In this document: one piece after another, positions 8,927-16,859 of the stretch
How the letters are laid out: each line of letters opens with the position of its first letter
Position numbering within the stretch: the first letter of the stretch is position 1
DNA from: Solirubrobacter sp963848475
Lineage (GTDB): Bacteria > Actinomycetota > Thermoleophilia > Solirubrobacterales > Solirubrobacteraceae
Assembly: GCA_963848475.1 (NCBI GenBank)
Contig: CAWKDW010000015.1
Location: 124,001-188,000 of the forward strand
Reading direction: 5' to 3'
DNA length: 64,000 bases
Translations under genes and position numbers: made by a program
Notes under the pieces: generated by a model
What the model was told of the DNA's origin: nothing
The model's database searches: none
What the model saw: the letters and a program-made list of their open reading frames with translations, nothing else

Positions 8927-8957
8927 TCCCCTATTGTACTAGCACAATAGGGGAATG
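8924..8957. promoter_or_regulatory. 34-base palindromic operator with -10 box, over the YtrA start codon
   Basis: Left arm 8924-8940 and right arm 8941-8957 are reverse complements at 16 of 17 positions, with the core CTATTGTACT / AGCACAATAG. On the minus strand TACAAT (8933-8938) sits 6 bases before the ATG at 8926, so the message would be leaderless and bound repressor would block both polymerase and start codon. Assignment to the YtrA protein is inference from position. Confidence 0.7.
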
Positions 8958-8994
8958 CAACATGGCGCCTTCGCGGCGACGCTGTGCTTGAAGG

Positions 8995-9190
8995 TCAGTC
9001 CTTGGGTGGGACGACCGGCTCGGCCTCGCGGCCGGCCTCGACGTCGCGAGAGCCGGTTGCGGAGGCGATCACGCAGCTCGTCCGGCGTGTAGTCGGACTG
9101 CTCACGGCGGTTGCGGGCGGCGATCGCGCCGCCTGTCGCTGCGACGCCGGCGGCGCCGGCCAGACCGAGGAGTTTCCAACGTGCGCGCAT
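8995..9190 (-). CDS. Small membrane-anchored protein (frameshifted)
   Basis: About 64 residues, not recognised as a named family. An N-terminal hydrophobic stretch (LLGLAGAAGVAATGGAIAA) is followed by a basic, charged tail containing YTPDELRDRLRNRL. Near 9040, in the context CTCTCGCGAC, an extra base shifts the frame; removing it gives the tail DVEAGREAEPVVPPKD and a stop at 8995-8997. Divergent from the gene at 9212, only 21 bases away. Probably a single-pass inner membrane protein with a cytoplasmic tail. Confidence 0.55.
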
Positions 9191-9198
9191 GGTTCGCG

Positions 9199-9204
9199 TA
9201 GGTT
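9199..9204 (+). promoter_or_regulatory. -10 box for leaderless YiiX-like gene
   Basis: TAGGTT ends 7 bases before the GTG at 9212, and there is no Shine-Dalgarno sequence. Confidence 0.5.
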
Positions 9205-9211
9205 ACTCGCC

Positions 9212-9829
9212 GTGAACGATTCGGCCCTGCCCTTCGACGAGGCGATCGCCACCGCGGCGACCGGCGACATCTGGCTGTTCCGCGGGCGCTCGCTCGCGGA
9301 CCGCGCGATCCAAACCATGACCAACAGCCCGATCAACCATGTCGGGATGGTCGTCGCGCTCGAGGACATGCCGCCGCTGCTGTGGCATGCGGAGCTCGGC
9401 AAGTCCCTGCCCGACGCGTGGACGGGAGAGCGCCACCGCGGTGTCCAGTTGCACAACCTCGCCGACGCGGTGCGGACGTGGGACGAGAAGTACGGGCAGC
9501 GCGCGTGGATGCGTCGCTTCGAGGGCCCGCTCACGCGCGAGCACGAGGACCGGCTGATCGAGACGATCGACAAGTACGACGGCAAGCCGTTCCCGACCAC
9601 GCCGGGCCTGATGCGCTCGTGGGCGACCGGCCGCGTGCGCCGCCGCGAGGTCTCGCGCGAGACGATCTACTGCGCCGAGCTGGTCGCGGTCACGTTCCAG
9701 AACATGGGCGTGCTGCCCGACAAGCGCCCGATGAGCTGGTACGACCCGGGCAAGTTCTGGTCCGGCGACGCGATCGAGTTCGTCGAGCCGTTCACGCTCA
9801 GCGGCGAGATCGAGATCACGCCCGGCTGA
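9212..9829 (+). CDS. YiiX-like (NlpC/P60 superfamily) cysteine hydrolase
   Basis: Protein of 205 residues with the permuted NlpC/P60 fold of the YiiX/YebB family. It has GDIWLFRGRSLADRAIQ near the N-terminus, the catalytic His region in SPINHVGMVVALED, and the catalytic Cys in IYCAELVAVTFQNMG. Enzymes of this group cleave amide or ester bonds; whether this one acts on peptidoglycan or lipids is unknown. No signal peptide. The stop overlaps the next start as TGATG (9827-9831), so it may be co-transcribed with the dehydrogenase cluster. Confidence 0.78.
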   Translation: MNDSALPFDEAIATAATGDIWLFRGRSLADRAIQTMTNSPINHVGMVVALEDMPPLLWHAELGKSLPDAWTGERHRGVQLHNLADAVRTWDEKYGQRAWMRRFEGPLTREHEDRLIETIDKYDGKPFPTTPGLMRSWATGRVRRREVSRETIYCAELVAVTFQNMGVLPDKRPMSWYDPGKFWSGDAIEFVEPFTLSGEIEITPG

Positions 9830-10972
9830 TGCGCGCGGTCGGGGTCGGGGTGATCGGTCTGGGCTGGATGGGTCGGGTGCACACCGCCTCGTTGAGCCGC
9901 GTTCCCGAGCACTTCCCCGACCTCGGCGTGACGGCGCGGCTGGTCGTGGCGGCGGACGTGAGCGCCGCAGCGGCGGGCCCATGCCGAACGCGTGGGCTTC
10001 GGGCGCACCGTCGCCGACTGGCGCGCGGTGCTCGACGATCCGCTCGTGGACGCCGTCAGCGTCACGCTGCCCAACGCGCTGCACCGCGAGGTCGCGGTCG
10101 CCGCCGCGCAGGCCGGCAAGCACGTGTGGGTCGAGAAGCCGGTCGGGCGCGGGCTCGAGGACACGTTGGCCGTGGCCGCCGCCGTGCGCGCGGCGGGCGT
10201 GATGAGCGCGGTCGGCTTCTGTTACCGCTTCGCACCCGCCGTCGCGCACGCACGCGCGTTGATCGAGGCCGGGGCGATCGGGGACGTCACGCACTACCGC
10301 GCCACGTTCCTCGCCGACTACGCCAGCGACCCCTTGACCGCCGCCTCCTGGCGCTTCCGTCGCGCCGACGCGGGCTCGGGCGCGCTCGGCGACCTGATGG
10401 CGCACAGCGTCGACATGACCCACTTCCTCGTCGGTCCGATCGAGCGCTGCAGCGGGCGCACCGCGACCCTGATCGCGCAGCGGCCCGCGCCGCCCACGGG
10501 GGAGGGCACGCACTTCACCCGCGGCGGGACCGGGGAGCTGGTCGACGTGTCCAACGAGGATTGGGCGAGCGCGCTGATCGAATTCGGCAGCGGCGTCGTC
10601 GGCTCGCTCGAAGCGAGCCGCGTGATCGTCGGTCCGCACGTCAGGATGCGCTTCGACGTGCACGGAACCGAAGGCGCATTGGGCTGGGACTTCGAGCGCA
10701 TGAACGAGCTGGAGCGCTTCCGGCCGGGCGAGGACGCCGGCTACACGCGCGTCGCGTCCGGACCCGCACACCCGGGATTCGAGCGCTTCCAGCCGGGTAC
10801 CGGCATGTCGATGGGCTACGACGACCTGCGTGTGCTCGAGGCGGCGAACTTCCTCGGCGCCGTGCGCGACGGCGAGCAGCGCGAACCGGGGCTGGACGAG
10901 ATGGTGGCGACGGCACGCGTGCTCGCCGCGGTCGAGCGCTCCGCGGCCAGCGGCGCCTGGGAGTCCGTATGA
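9829..10972 (+). CDS. Gfo/Idh/MocA-family oxidoreductase (frameshifted)
   Basis: NAD(P)-dependent sugar or inositol dehydrogenase type, about 380 residues. Rossmann motif GVIGLGWMG at the N-terminus; the catalytic Lys motif is WVEKPVGRG; substrate domain contains GFCYRFAPAV and a His near GDLMAHSVDMTH. Near 9976 in a GGG run an extra base breaks the frame; removing it joins VVAADVSAAA to HAERVGFGRTVADW. The downstream start overlaps as ATGA. With two neighbours it forms a set like inositol or keto-sugar catabolism. Confidence 0.85.
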
Positions 10973-11834
10973 AGGTGGCGAACGCGCCGCTCAGCTACGG
11001 CGCGTTCGAGATGACCGTCGGCACCGACTTCCCGGTCCCCGATCCCGCGCGGGTGCTCGTGGAGATGGCGGCCGCGGGGTACGCGGGCACCGAGCTCGGG
11101 CCGCTCGGCTATCTCGGCCGCCGATCTCGGTGACCTCGAACTGGTCGGCGGCTTCGTGCAGATCGCGTTCAGCGACCCGGACGCGTCGTACGACGAACTG
11201 CACGCGACGCTGGATCGCTTCGGGAGCGTGACGAGCGCGCGGCCGGTGCTGTGCGACGCGGGCGGGCCGGAGCGGGTCGCCAACCCCGGCCGCGGCGGCG
11301 AGGACGCCTCGCTGCGGCTCAACGGGTCCCGCTGGCGGATGCTCGTCGACGGGGTCGCGCGCGCCGCCGACGCCGCGCGCGAGCGGGGCTTCGAGCCGGT
11401 CTTCCACCACCACACGTCGACCTACGTCGAGAGCGTCGAGGAGATCGATCGCTTCCTCGAGGAGACCGACGTGCCGCTGCTGCTCGACAGCGGGCATCTG
11501 CTCGTCGCCGGCGGCGATCCGCTGCAGGCGCTGGCCGACTGGGGCGACCGGATCGACGCGATCCACGTCAAGGACGTGCGCCTGGACGTGCTCGCGGGCG
11601 TCAAGGCCGAGCGCGCCGACACGCTGACCGCCTGGCGCCGCGGCCTGTTCTGCGCGCTCGGCGCCGGCGACGTCGATCTCGCCGCGTTCTGCGCGGCGCG
11701 TGGACGCGACCGGCTACGACGGCTGGGTCGTCGTCGAGCAGGACCGCGTGCTCGCCGATCACGCCGACTTCGCCAACGCGGCCGCCGATCAGGTCAGCAA
11801 CCGCGAATGGCTGCGGGAGCACGCGGGATGGTGA
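10969..11834 (+). CDS. IolE-like sugar phosphate isomerase/epimerase (TIM barrel, two frameshifts)
   Basis: About 288 residues of the AP-endonuclease-2 type TIM barrel. It starts MKVANAPLSYGAFEMTVG, like 2-keto-myo-inositol dehydratases. Metal and catalytic residues are in FEPVFHHHTSTYVES, LLLDSGHLLVAGGD, IDAIHVKDV and WVVVEQDR. Two +1 shifts break it: near 11118 (GGCCGCC) and near 11699 (GGCGCGTGG). Removing both gives LGYLGADLGDLELVGGF and FCAAVDATGYDGW and a stop at 11832-11834. It overlaps both neighbours, so all three genes form one operon. Confidence 0.82.
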
Positions 11835-12828
11835 ACGTGGGCGTGATCGGCGCAGGCTTGATGGGCTCGACGCATGCGCGGCTGCTGGCGACCGCCGTCT
11901 CGGGCGCGGATGTCGTCGCGATCTCCGACGCGCTGCCCGAGAGCGCCGCGCGCGTGGCCGAGGAGCTCGGCGTGCCGATGACCCACGCCGACGGGCTCGA
12001 GCTGATCGCCAACCCGGCCGTCGACGCCGTCGTCGTCGCCTCGCCGGCCGCCACGCATGAGCCGTTCACGCTCGCCTGCCTGGCGGCGGGCAAGCCGGTG
12101 CTGTGCGAGAAGCCGCTGGCGGTCTCGGCCGCGGCCGCGCTGCGGATCGTCGAGGCCGAGGCCGCCACCGGCCGGCGGCTGGTGACGGTCGGCTTCATGC
12201 GCCGCTACGACCCGGGCTACGCGGACCTCAAGGCGCGGCTGGACGCCGGCCAGATCGGCGCGCCGCTGCTCGTGCACAGTGCGCATCGCAACCCGAGCGT
12301 CCACTCGTTCTTCGACTCGGCGATGATCATCACCGACACCGCGGTCCACGAGATCGACATCACGCGCTGGCTGCTCGGCGACGAGATCACCCGCGTGACC
12401 GTGCTCTCGCCGCGCGCCACCTCGCGAGCCCGCGAGGGCCTGCGCGATCCGCTGCTGATCCTGCTGGAGACCGCGGGCGGCCAGATCGTGGACGTCGAGG
12501 CGTTCGTGTCCGCGGGCTACGCGTACGACATCCGCTGCGAGATCGTGGGGGAGGACGGCACGCTCGAATTGCTCGCCGCCGGCGACCGTGTCCTTGCGCG
12601 CGGCGCATTCCGAGTCGCTCGCGATCCCGCCGGACTTCCAGTCGCGCTTCGGGGTCGCGTACCTCAACGAGCTGCAGGCCTGGATCGCCGCGATCGTGCT
12701 CGGCGAGGAGCCGGACGGCCCGAGCGCGTGGGACGGCTACGCCGCGGCGGCGGTCTGCGAAGCGGGCGTCGCGTCGCTTCGAATCAGGCCGCCCCGTCGA
12801 CGTGAGGTTGCACGAGCGATCACTTTGA
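11828..12828 (+). CDS. Gfo/Idh/MocA-family oxidoreductase, inositol 2-dehydrogenase-like (two frameshifts)
   Basis: About 333 residues. Rossmann motif GVIGAGLMGSTHARLL, Lys motif PVLCEKPLAVS, substrate-domain signature FMRRYDPGYADLK and catalytic region DTAVHEIDITRWLLGD, all close to myo-inositol 2-dehydrogenase. Extra bases near 12610 and 12790 split the frame; removing both restores SESLAIPPDFQSRF and the end SGRPVDVRLHERSL with a stop at 12826-12828. The stop codon lies inside a 27-base palindrome. GTG at 11831 is an alternative start that overlaps the previous stop as GTGA. Confidence 0.85.
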
Positions 12829-12848
12829 CAACCACTGGTTGTCAAAGT
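12822..12848. promoter_or_regulatory. Perfect 27-base palindrome at the end of the sugar dehydrogenase operon
   Basis: Arms ACTTTGACAACCA (12822-12834) and TGGTTGTCAAAGT (12836-12848) are exact reverse complements around one central base. It overlaps the stop codon of the upstream gene. No T-run follows, so it is a poor intrinsic terminator; the symmetry fits a dimeric repressor site. TTGACA on the left arm and TTGTCA on the right could also serve as -35 elements. Confidence 0.5.
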
Positions 12849-12974
12849 CGACACTCGACGGTCGCGTTTGGGGCCAGGAGGCGGTTGGCCGCACGCTGAC
12901 AAATTGGGGCTAAAGCCCTTCTAAGCGGATGCCGACGAATGTTGTAGGTCGCAACACGCACATTCGTTAGGTAC

Positions 12975-13079
12975 CTCCCCGACAAAGGCACCCCCGCTGC
13001 GAAGCGGGTCCGCAAAATCCAGGAGCTCCCACCCGAGGAGCCGGCCGGATTGCCGAAGGGTCTCGGAGTTGCCTTCGCC
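12975..13079 (+). ncRNA. Candidate c-di-GMP-I (GEMM)-like riboswitch
   Basis: A three-way-junction layout can be drawn. P1 pairs GGCA (12987-12990) with TGCC (13051-13054) and CCGA with TCGG outside it. P2 is CCCGCT-GCGA-AGCGGG (12993-13008), capped by a GNRA tetraloop. The strand TCCGCAAAATCC follows, then P3 pairs GCTCC with GGAGC (13025-13041), then GGCCGGATTGCCG. This order, the GNRA loop, CGCAAA and the closing GTTGCC-like strand recall GEMM-I, but the usual CAAACC is only GGCACCC here. Class assignment is inference. Confidence 0.45.
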
Positions 13080-13086
13080 ACAAGCC

Positions 13087-13098
13087 GGAGGTTTCTCC
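13087..13098 (+). promoter_or_regulatory. Ribosome site able to fold on itself before the CAP gene
   Basis: GGAGG (13087-13091) is 7 bases before the ATG at 13099. GGAG and CTCC (13095-13098) can pair across GTTT, hiding the ribosome site; this could be the switching part of the upstream RNA. Confidence 0.4.
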
Positions 13099-13639
13099 AT
13101 GCGCCGTACCGCTCAGCGTCTCGCTGTCTCGTCCCTGCTCGCCCTCACCGCCGCCGTCGGCGCTCCCTCCGCGGCCGGCGCCGCCACCTGCGAAGGCGCG
13201 GATCGCTCGCCCGCAGAAGCTCGGTCAGAAGGCCACGATCCGGACGACGCTGTGCCTGCTCAACCAGGAGCGCGCCTCCCGCGGCCTGCGCAAGCTGCGC
13301 GCCGACTCCAAGCTGCACCGCGCCGCCGACCGGCACGCCGGCGACATGGTCGCGCGCCACTACTTCGATCACGACTCCAAGTCGGGCACGAGCTTCATCA
13401 CCCGCATCAAGCGCACCGGCTGGACGCGGTCGCGCCGCAGCTGGACGGTCGGCGAGAACATCGGCTACGGCTCGGGCTCCTACGCGACCCCGCTGGCGAT
13501 GGTCGAGGGCTGGATGCAGAGCAGCGGCCACCGCGCGAACATCCTCGCCCGCGAGTTCCGGATGATCGGCATCGGCGTCGCCAATGCCGCCCCGACGGGC
13601 GGCCGCGGCGCGACCTACACCACCGACTTCGGCGGCTGA
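13099..13639 (+). CDS. Secreted CAP/SCP-domain protein (frameshifted)
   Basis: About 179 residues. Signal peptide (LAVSSLLALTAAVGAPSAAGA), then a CAP domain with HRAADRHAGDMVARHYFDHD, TVGENIGYGSG, GWMQSSGHRANIL and MIGIGVA, the standard CAP signature with its two His and Glu. An extra base between about 13190 and 13214 splits the signal peptide from the domain; without it the mature part reads QKLGQKATIRTTLCLLNQE. Bacterial CAP proteins are extracellular and linked to cell-wall or spore functions; the activity is unknown. Preceded by a structured leader RNA. Confidence 0.85.
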
Positions 13640-13664
13640 GTCATCCGCGGGCCGCGGCCCGCTC

Positions 13665-13670
13665 CATAAT
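13665..13670 (+). promoter_or_regulatory. -10 box for leaderless sensor kinase gene
   Basis: CATAAT ends 7 bases before the GTG at 13678, which decides the start over the ATG at 13669. Confidence 0.5.
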
Positions 13671-13677
13671 GGCCTGC

Positions 13678-15120
13678 GTGGCACGTGCAGATGCTGTCCG
13701 CAGGCGCCAGGCCGGAGTACTCGTGGTGGGTGCTGCAGAGCCCGAGATCCAATCCTGGCTACGCGCCGCGGGGCACGCTCCGCGGGCGGTTCGGCGCGCC
13801 GTCGCCGCGGGCGCGGCGCTCGAGACCGAGCCCGTCGATCTCGTCATCGTCGATCGCGACTCGTCCGGGCTCGACGCCCCGGAGGTCTGCCGCCGGCTGC
13901 GCGACGACCCGCGGCTCGGCGACGCCTGGCTGCTGGCGATCACCGTCGCCGCCAAGGGCCGGATGGCCGACTCGGCGCTCGACGCGGGTGCCGACGACTA
14001 CCTGCACCGCCCGTTCACCCGCGCCGAGCTGATCGCCCGCGCCCGCGCCGGCCTGCGCGCGGCCGAGCAGCGCGCCAACGACCGCCTGCTGCGGACGCTG
14101 ATGGAGAACGTCCCGGGCGCGATCTACCGCTCCGCCTGGCACGCGGACTTCCTGCTCGAGGCGATCAGCGATGAGATCGAGCGGATCTCCGGCTATCCGC
14201 CGCAGAGCTTTCTCGCGTCCAACAAGCGCACGATCCTCTCGATCGTGCACCCCGACGACCACGAGGTCGTGCTCGAGACCGTGGCCCATTCGACCGAGCA
14301 CCACGAGCCGTTCGTGCTCGAGTACCGGATCGTGCGCGCCGACGGTGAGGTGCGCTGGGTGCTCGATCGCGGGCAGCCCGTCCACGGGCCGGGCGGGCGA
14401 CTGTGGCTGGACGGCGCGCTGTTCGACATCACCGAGCGCCGGGCCGCGGAGGCCGCGCTGCTGGCCCACAAGGTCGAGGCGGCCCGGACCGCCGAGCTGC
14501 GCGCCTCGCGCCAGCGCATCCTCGAGGCCGCCGACGCCGCGCGGCGCAAGATCGAGCGCGACCTGCACGACGGCGCGCAGCAGCGGCTCGTCAGCCTGGT
14601 GCTCGACGTCCAGGTCGCCCGGCGGCGCCTGGCCAAGGACCCGGCCGGCATCGGGCCGTTCCTCGAGCGGCTCGGGACCGAGCTCCAGGAGGCCTCGAAG
14701 GAGCTGCGCGAGCTGGCTCGCGGCATCCATCCCGCGGTGCTGACCGAGCGCGGGCTGGTCGCCGCGATCGGCGCGCTCGCGACCCGCTCGCCGTTCCCGG
14801 TCGAGGTCATCGACCCGCCCACGGACCGCTTCCCGCCGGCGATCGAGGCGACCGCGTACTTCACGGTCGCCGAGGCCTTGACCAACGTCGCCAAGTACGC
14901 CGAGGCGACGCACGCGATCGTGCTCGTCACGTGCGAGGGGGACGAGCTGGTCGTCGAGATCCGCGACGACGGCGTCGGCGGCGCGTCGATCGGCAAGGGC
15001 TCGGGCCTGAGCGGGCTCGCGGACCGCGTCGGCGCGAGCGACGGCACGCTGACCGTCGACAGCCCGCACGGCAGCGGCACCTGCGTGCGCGCGGTGCTGC
15101 CGCTCAATGGCGCCGGGTAA
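13678..15120 (+). CDS. Hybrid sensor histidine kinase (receiver - PAS - HisKA_3 - HATPase)
   Basis: Protein of 480 residues, no membrane segment. Residues ~12-125 are a receiver-like domain with Asp in LVIVDRDSSGL, but the acidic pair after strand 1 is missing (VLVVGAAEP) and the conserved Lys is Arg (LHRPFTRAEL), so it is degenerate. PAS/PAC follows (~135-265, ending FDITERRAAE). The dimerisation domain has the phospho-acceptor His in RKIERDLHDGAQQRL (NarL-type partner expected), and the ATPase has EALTNVAKYAEA and DDGVGGASIGKGSGL. No regulator gene is adjacent. Confidence 0.9.
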   Translation: MARADAVRRRQAGVLVVGAAEPEIQSWLRAAGHAPRAVRRAVAAGAALETEPVDLVIVDRDSSGLDAPEVCRRLRDDPRLGDAWLLAITVAAKGRMADSALDAGADDYLHRPFTRAELIARARAGLRAAEQRANDRLLRTLMENVPGAIYRSAWHADFLLEAISDEIERISGYPPQSFLASNKRTILSIVHPDDHEVVLETVAHSTEHHEPFVLEYRIVRADGEVRWVLDRGQPVHGPGGRLWLDGALFDITERRAAEAALLAHKVEAARTAELRASRQRILEAADAARRKIERDLHDGAQQRLVSLVLDVQVARRRLAKDPAGIGPFLERLGTELQEASKELRELARGIHPAVLTERGLVAAIGALATRSPFPVEVIDPPTDRFPPAIEATAYFTVAEALTNVAKYAEATHAIVLVTCEGDELVVEIRDDGVGGASIGKGSGLSGLADRVGASDGTLTVDSPHGSGTCVRAVLPLNGAG

Positions 15121-15123
15121 CCT
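15118..15123 (+). promoter_or_regulatory. -10 box for yciH-like gene
   Basis: TAACCT begins on the stop codon of the kinase gene and ends 8 bases before the ATG at 15132. Confidence 0.4.
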
Positions 15124-15131
15124 CGAACCCG

Positions 15132-15464
15132 ATGGCGAACCGAGACTCCCGGCCCGTCTACTCGACCACCGACGGGGACCTGCGCAAGGCGCGCGACCCG
15201 CTGCTGAAGGAGCGGCTCGCGGCCGGCGGGCGCGTGAAGGTGCGGCGCGAGACCTCCGGGCGCCGCGGCAAGGCGGTCACGACCGTCTCCGGCGTGCCGT
15301 TGAACGACGACGGCCTGCGCGAGCTCGCCGGGCGGCTGAAGAAGCGCTGCGGCGTCGGCGGCTCGGTCAAGGACGGCGTGATCGAGCTGCAGGGCGACCA
15401 CCGCAACGTCGTGATGGAGGTCCTGCGGGCCGACGGCTACGACGTCGTCGCGGCCGGCGGGTGA
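15132..15464 (+). CDS. yciH: SUI1/eIF1-like translation factor (YciH family)
   Basis: Protein of 110 residues with a C-terminal SUI1 domain (VRRETSGRRGKAVTTVSGVP ; LKKRCGVGGSVKDGVIELQG ; GDHRNVVMEVL). Bacterial YciH binds the small ribosomal subunit and affects start selection, which is of interest in a genome rich in leaderless genes, though that link is inference. Its stop overlaps the next start as GTGA (15461-15464). Confidence 0.88.
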   Translation: MANRDSRPVYSTTDGDLRKARDPLLKERLAAGGRVKVRRETSGRRGKAVTTVSGVPLNDDGLRELAGRLKKRCGVGGSVKDGVIELQGDHRNVVMEVLRADGYDVVAAGG

Positions 15465-16067
15465 GCCTGCGGCTGATCCCCGCCCGGCGCGCCGTCGCCG
15501 TCCGGGTCCAGCGCGGCGCGCAGGTCGAGATCGTCAACACCCACGGCGACCAGGTCGTCGACACGTGGGCGTTCGTCGACAGCTCGGAGTGGATGTCGAT
15601 GGAGCACAGCCGCCTGCACATGGGCAAGCTCAACCCGGTCGTCGGCGACACGCTCGTCACCAACCGCCGCCGGCCGATCCTCACGCTCGTCGCCGACAGC
15701 TCCGGCGGCGTGCACGACACGCTGCTGGCCGCCTGCGACCGTGAGCGCTACGAGCTGCTGGGCGCGACCGGGCCGCACGACAACTGCACCGACAACCTGC
15801 ACGCGGCGCTCGCCACCCTCGATCTCGTCGTCCCGGCGACGCCGAGCCCGCTGAACCTGTTCGAGAACGCCCGTCCGGCCGCCGACGGGACGATCGCGAT
15901 CGCGCCGCCGGTCTCGACGCCCGGCAGCTCGGTCACCTTCCGCGTCGAGCTCGAGCGCGCTGCTCGTGCTCTCGGCCTGTCCGCAGGACATGGTCGCGAC
16001 CAACGGGCCGGGCCTCACGCCGACCGACGCGCACTTCCGCATAATCGAGGCGTGCTCCGAGTCCTGA
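15461..16067 (+). CDS. DUF1989 (urea carboxylase-associated) family protein (frameshifted)
   Basis: About 201 residues. Family features are VQRGAQVEIVNTHGDQVVD, MSMEHSRLHMGKLNPVVGD, the Cys/His cluster in GPHDNCTDNL and TPSPLNLFEN, and the C-terminal CPQDMVATNG. Near 15960 (GAGCGCGCTG) an extra base shifts the frame; without it the end reads LLVLSACPQDMVA and stops at 16065-16067. Relatives lie next to urea carboxylase or allantoin genes; here the neighbours give no such context, so function is open. Confidence 0.8.
16040..16045 (+). promoter_or_regulatory. -10 box for DapB-like gene
   Basis: CATAAT ends 6 bases before the GTG at 16052, inside the end of the DUF1989 gene. Confidence 0.45.
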
Positions 16068-16802
16068 TCGCAGGGGTGACCGGCTGGACCGGCGCCCCGC
16101 TCGCGCGTGCCGTCGAGGCCGCGGACGACCTCGAGCTGGCCGGCGGCATCGCCCGCAGCGGCGCCGACTTCACCTCCGTCACGGAGGCGCTCGCCGCCGT
16201 GCGGCGCCGACGTCGTCGTCGACTACACCAGCGCGGCGGTCGTGCGCGCCAACGTCGACGCTGCGCTGGCGGCCGGGTGCCACGTCGTCGTCGGCTCCTC
16301 CGGGCTCTCCGAGCAGGACTACGCCGAGCTGGACGCGGCGGCGCGCGCCGCCGGGCGCGGCGTGATCGCCGCCGGCAACTTCTCGGTGCTCGCCGCGACG
16401 CTGCTGCACGCCGCGACCGTCGCCGCGGCCCACATCTCGCACTGGGAGGTGATCGACTACGGCTCGGCCGGCAAGCCAGACGCGCCGAGCGGCACCTCGC
16501 GTGAGCTCGCGGAGCGCCTCGCCGAGGTCAAGCCGCCGCTGCCGGCCGCGCACGACGCGGACCTGATCGGCCCGCCCGAGGCGCGCGGCGCCTCCGTGGC
16601 CGGCACCCGGATCCACTCCCTGCGCCTGCCCGGCTACTCGCTCTCCACCGACGTGGTGCTCGCGACCGCCGACGAGCGGCTCGTCGTCCGCCACGAGGCG
16701 GGGGCCTCGGCGGCGCCGTACATCGCGGGCACGCTGCTGGCGATCCGCCGCGTGCCCGAAGTCACCGGCGTCGTCCGCGGCCTGGACCGGCTGCTGTTCT
16801 AA
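16052..16802 (+). CDS. DapB-like 4-hydroxy-tetrahydrodipicolinate reductase family (frameshifted)
   Basis: About 249 residues. Rossmann start LRVLIAGVTGWTGAPLA, central VVVDYTSAAV, GSSGLS and AAGNFSVLAATLL, and the family motif KPDAPSGTSRELAERL. The usual His pair before that motif (HHRHK in classic DapB) is replaced by DYGSAGK, so the catalytic detail differs and lysine biosynthesis is not certain. An extra C near 16203 splits the gene; removing it joins EALAAV to GADVVVDYTS. GTG start follows a -10 box. Confidence 0.75.
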
Positions 16803-16847
16803 ACGCCGCGAGAACAACCCGGTAACAAAGCGCCGTGATCGGGCTCA

Positions 16848-16853
16848 TAGGGT
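16848..16853 (+). promoter_or_regulatory. -10 box for leaderless gene at 16860
   Basis: TAGGGT ends 6 bases before the ATG at 16860; no ribosome site in between. Confidence 0.5.
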
Positions 16854-16859
16854 CGCCCG

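Larger units (their letters stand above)
12829..13098 (+). other. Intergenic region before the CAP-domain gene
   Basis: About 270 bases without a gene. It holds half of the 27-base palindrome, a small hairpin GGGCTAAAGCCC (near 12908), an inverted repeat ACGAATG / CATTCGT (12935-12941 and 12961-12967) and then the structured leader described separately. No tRNA or ORF is supported. Confidence 0.5.
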
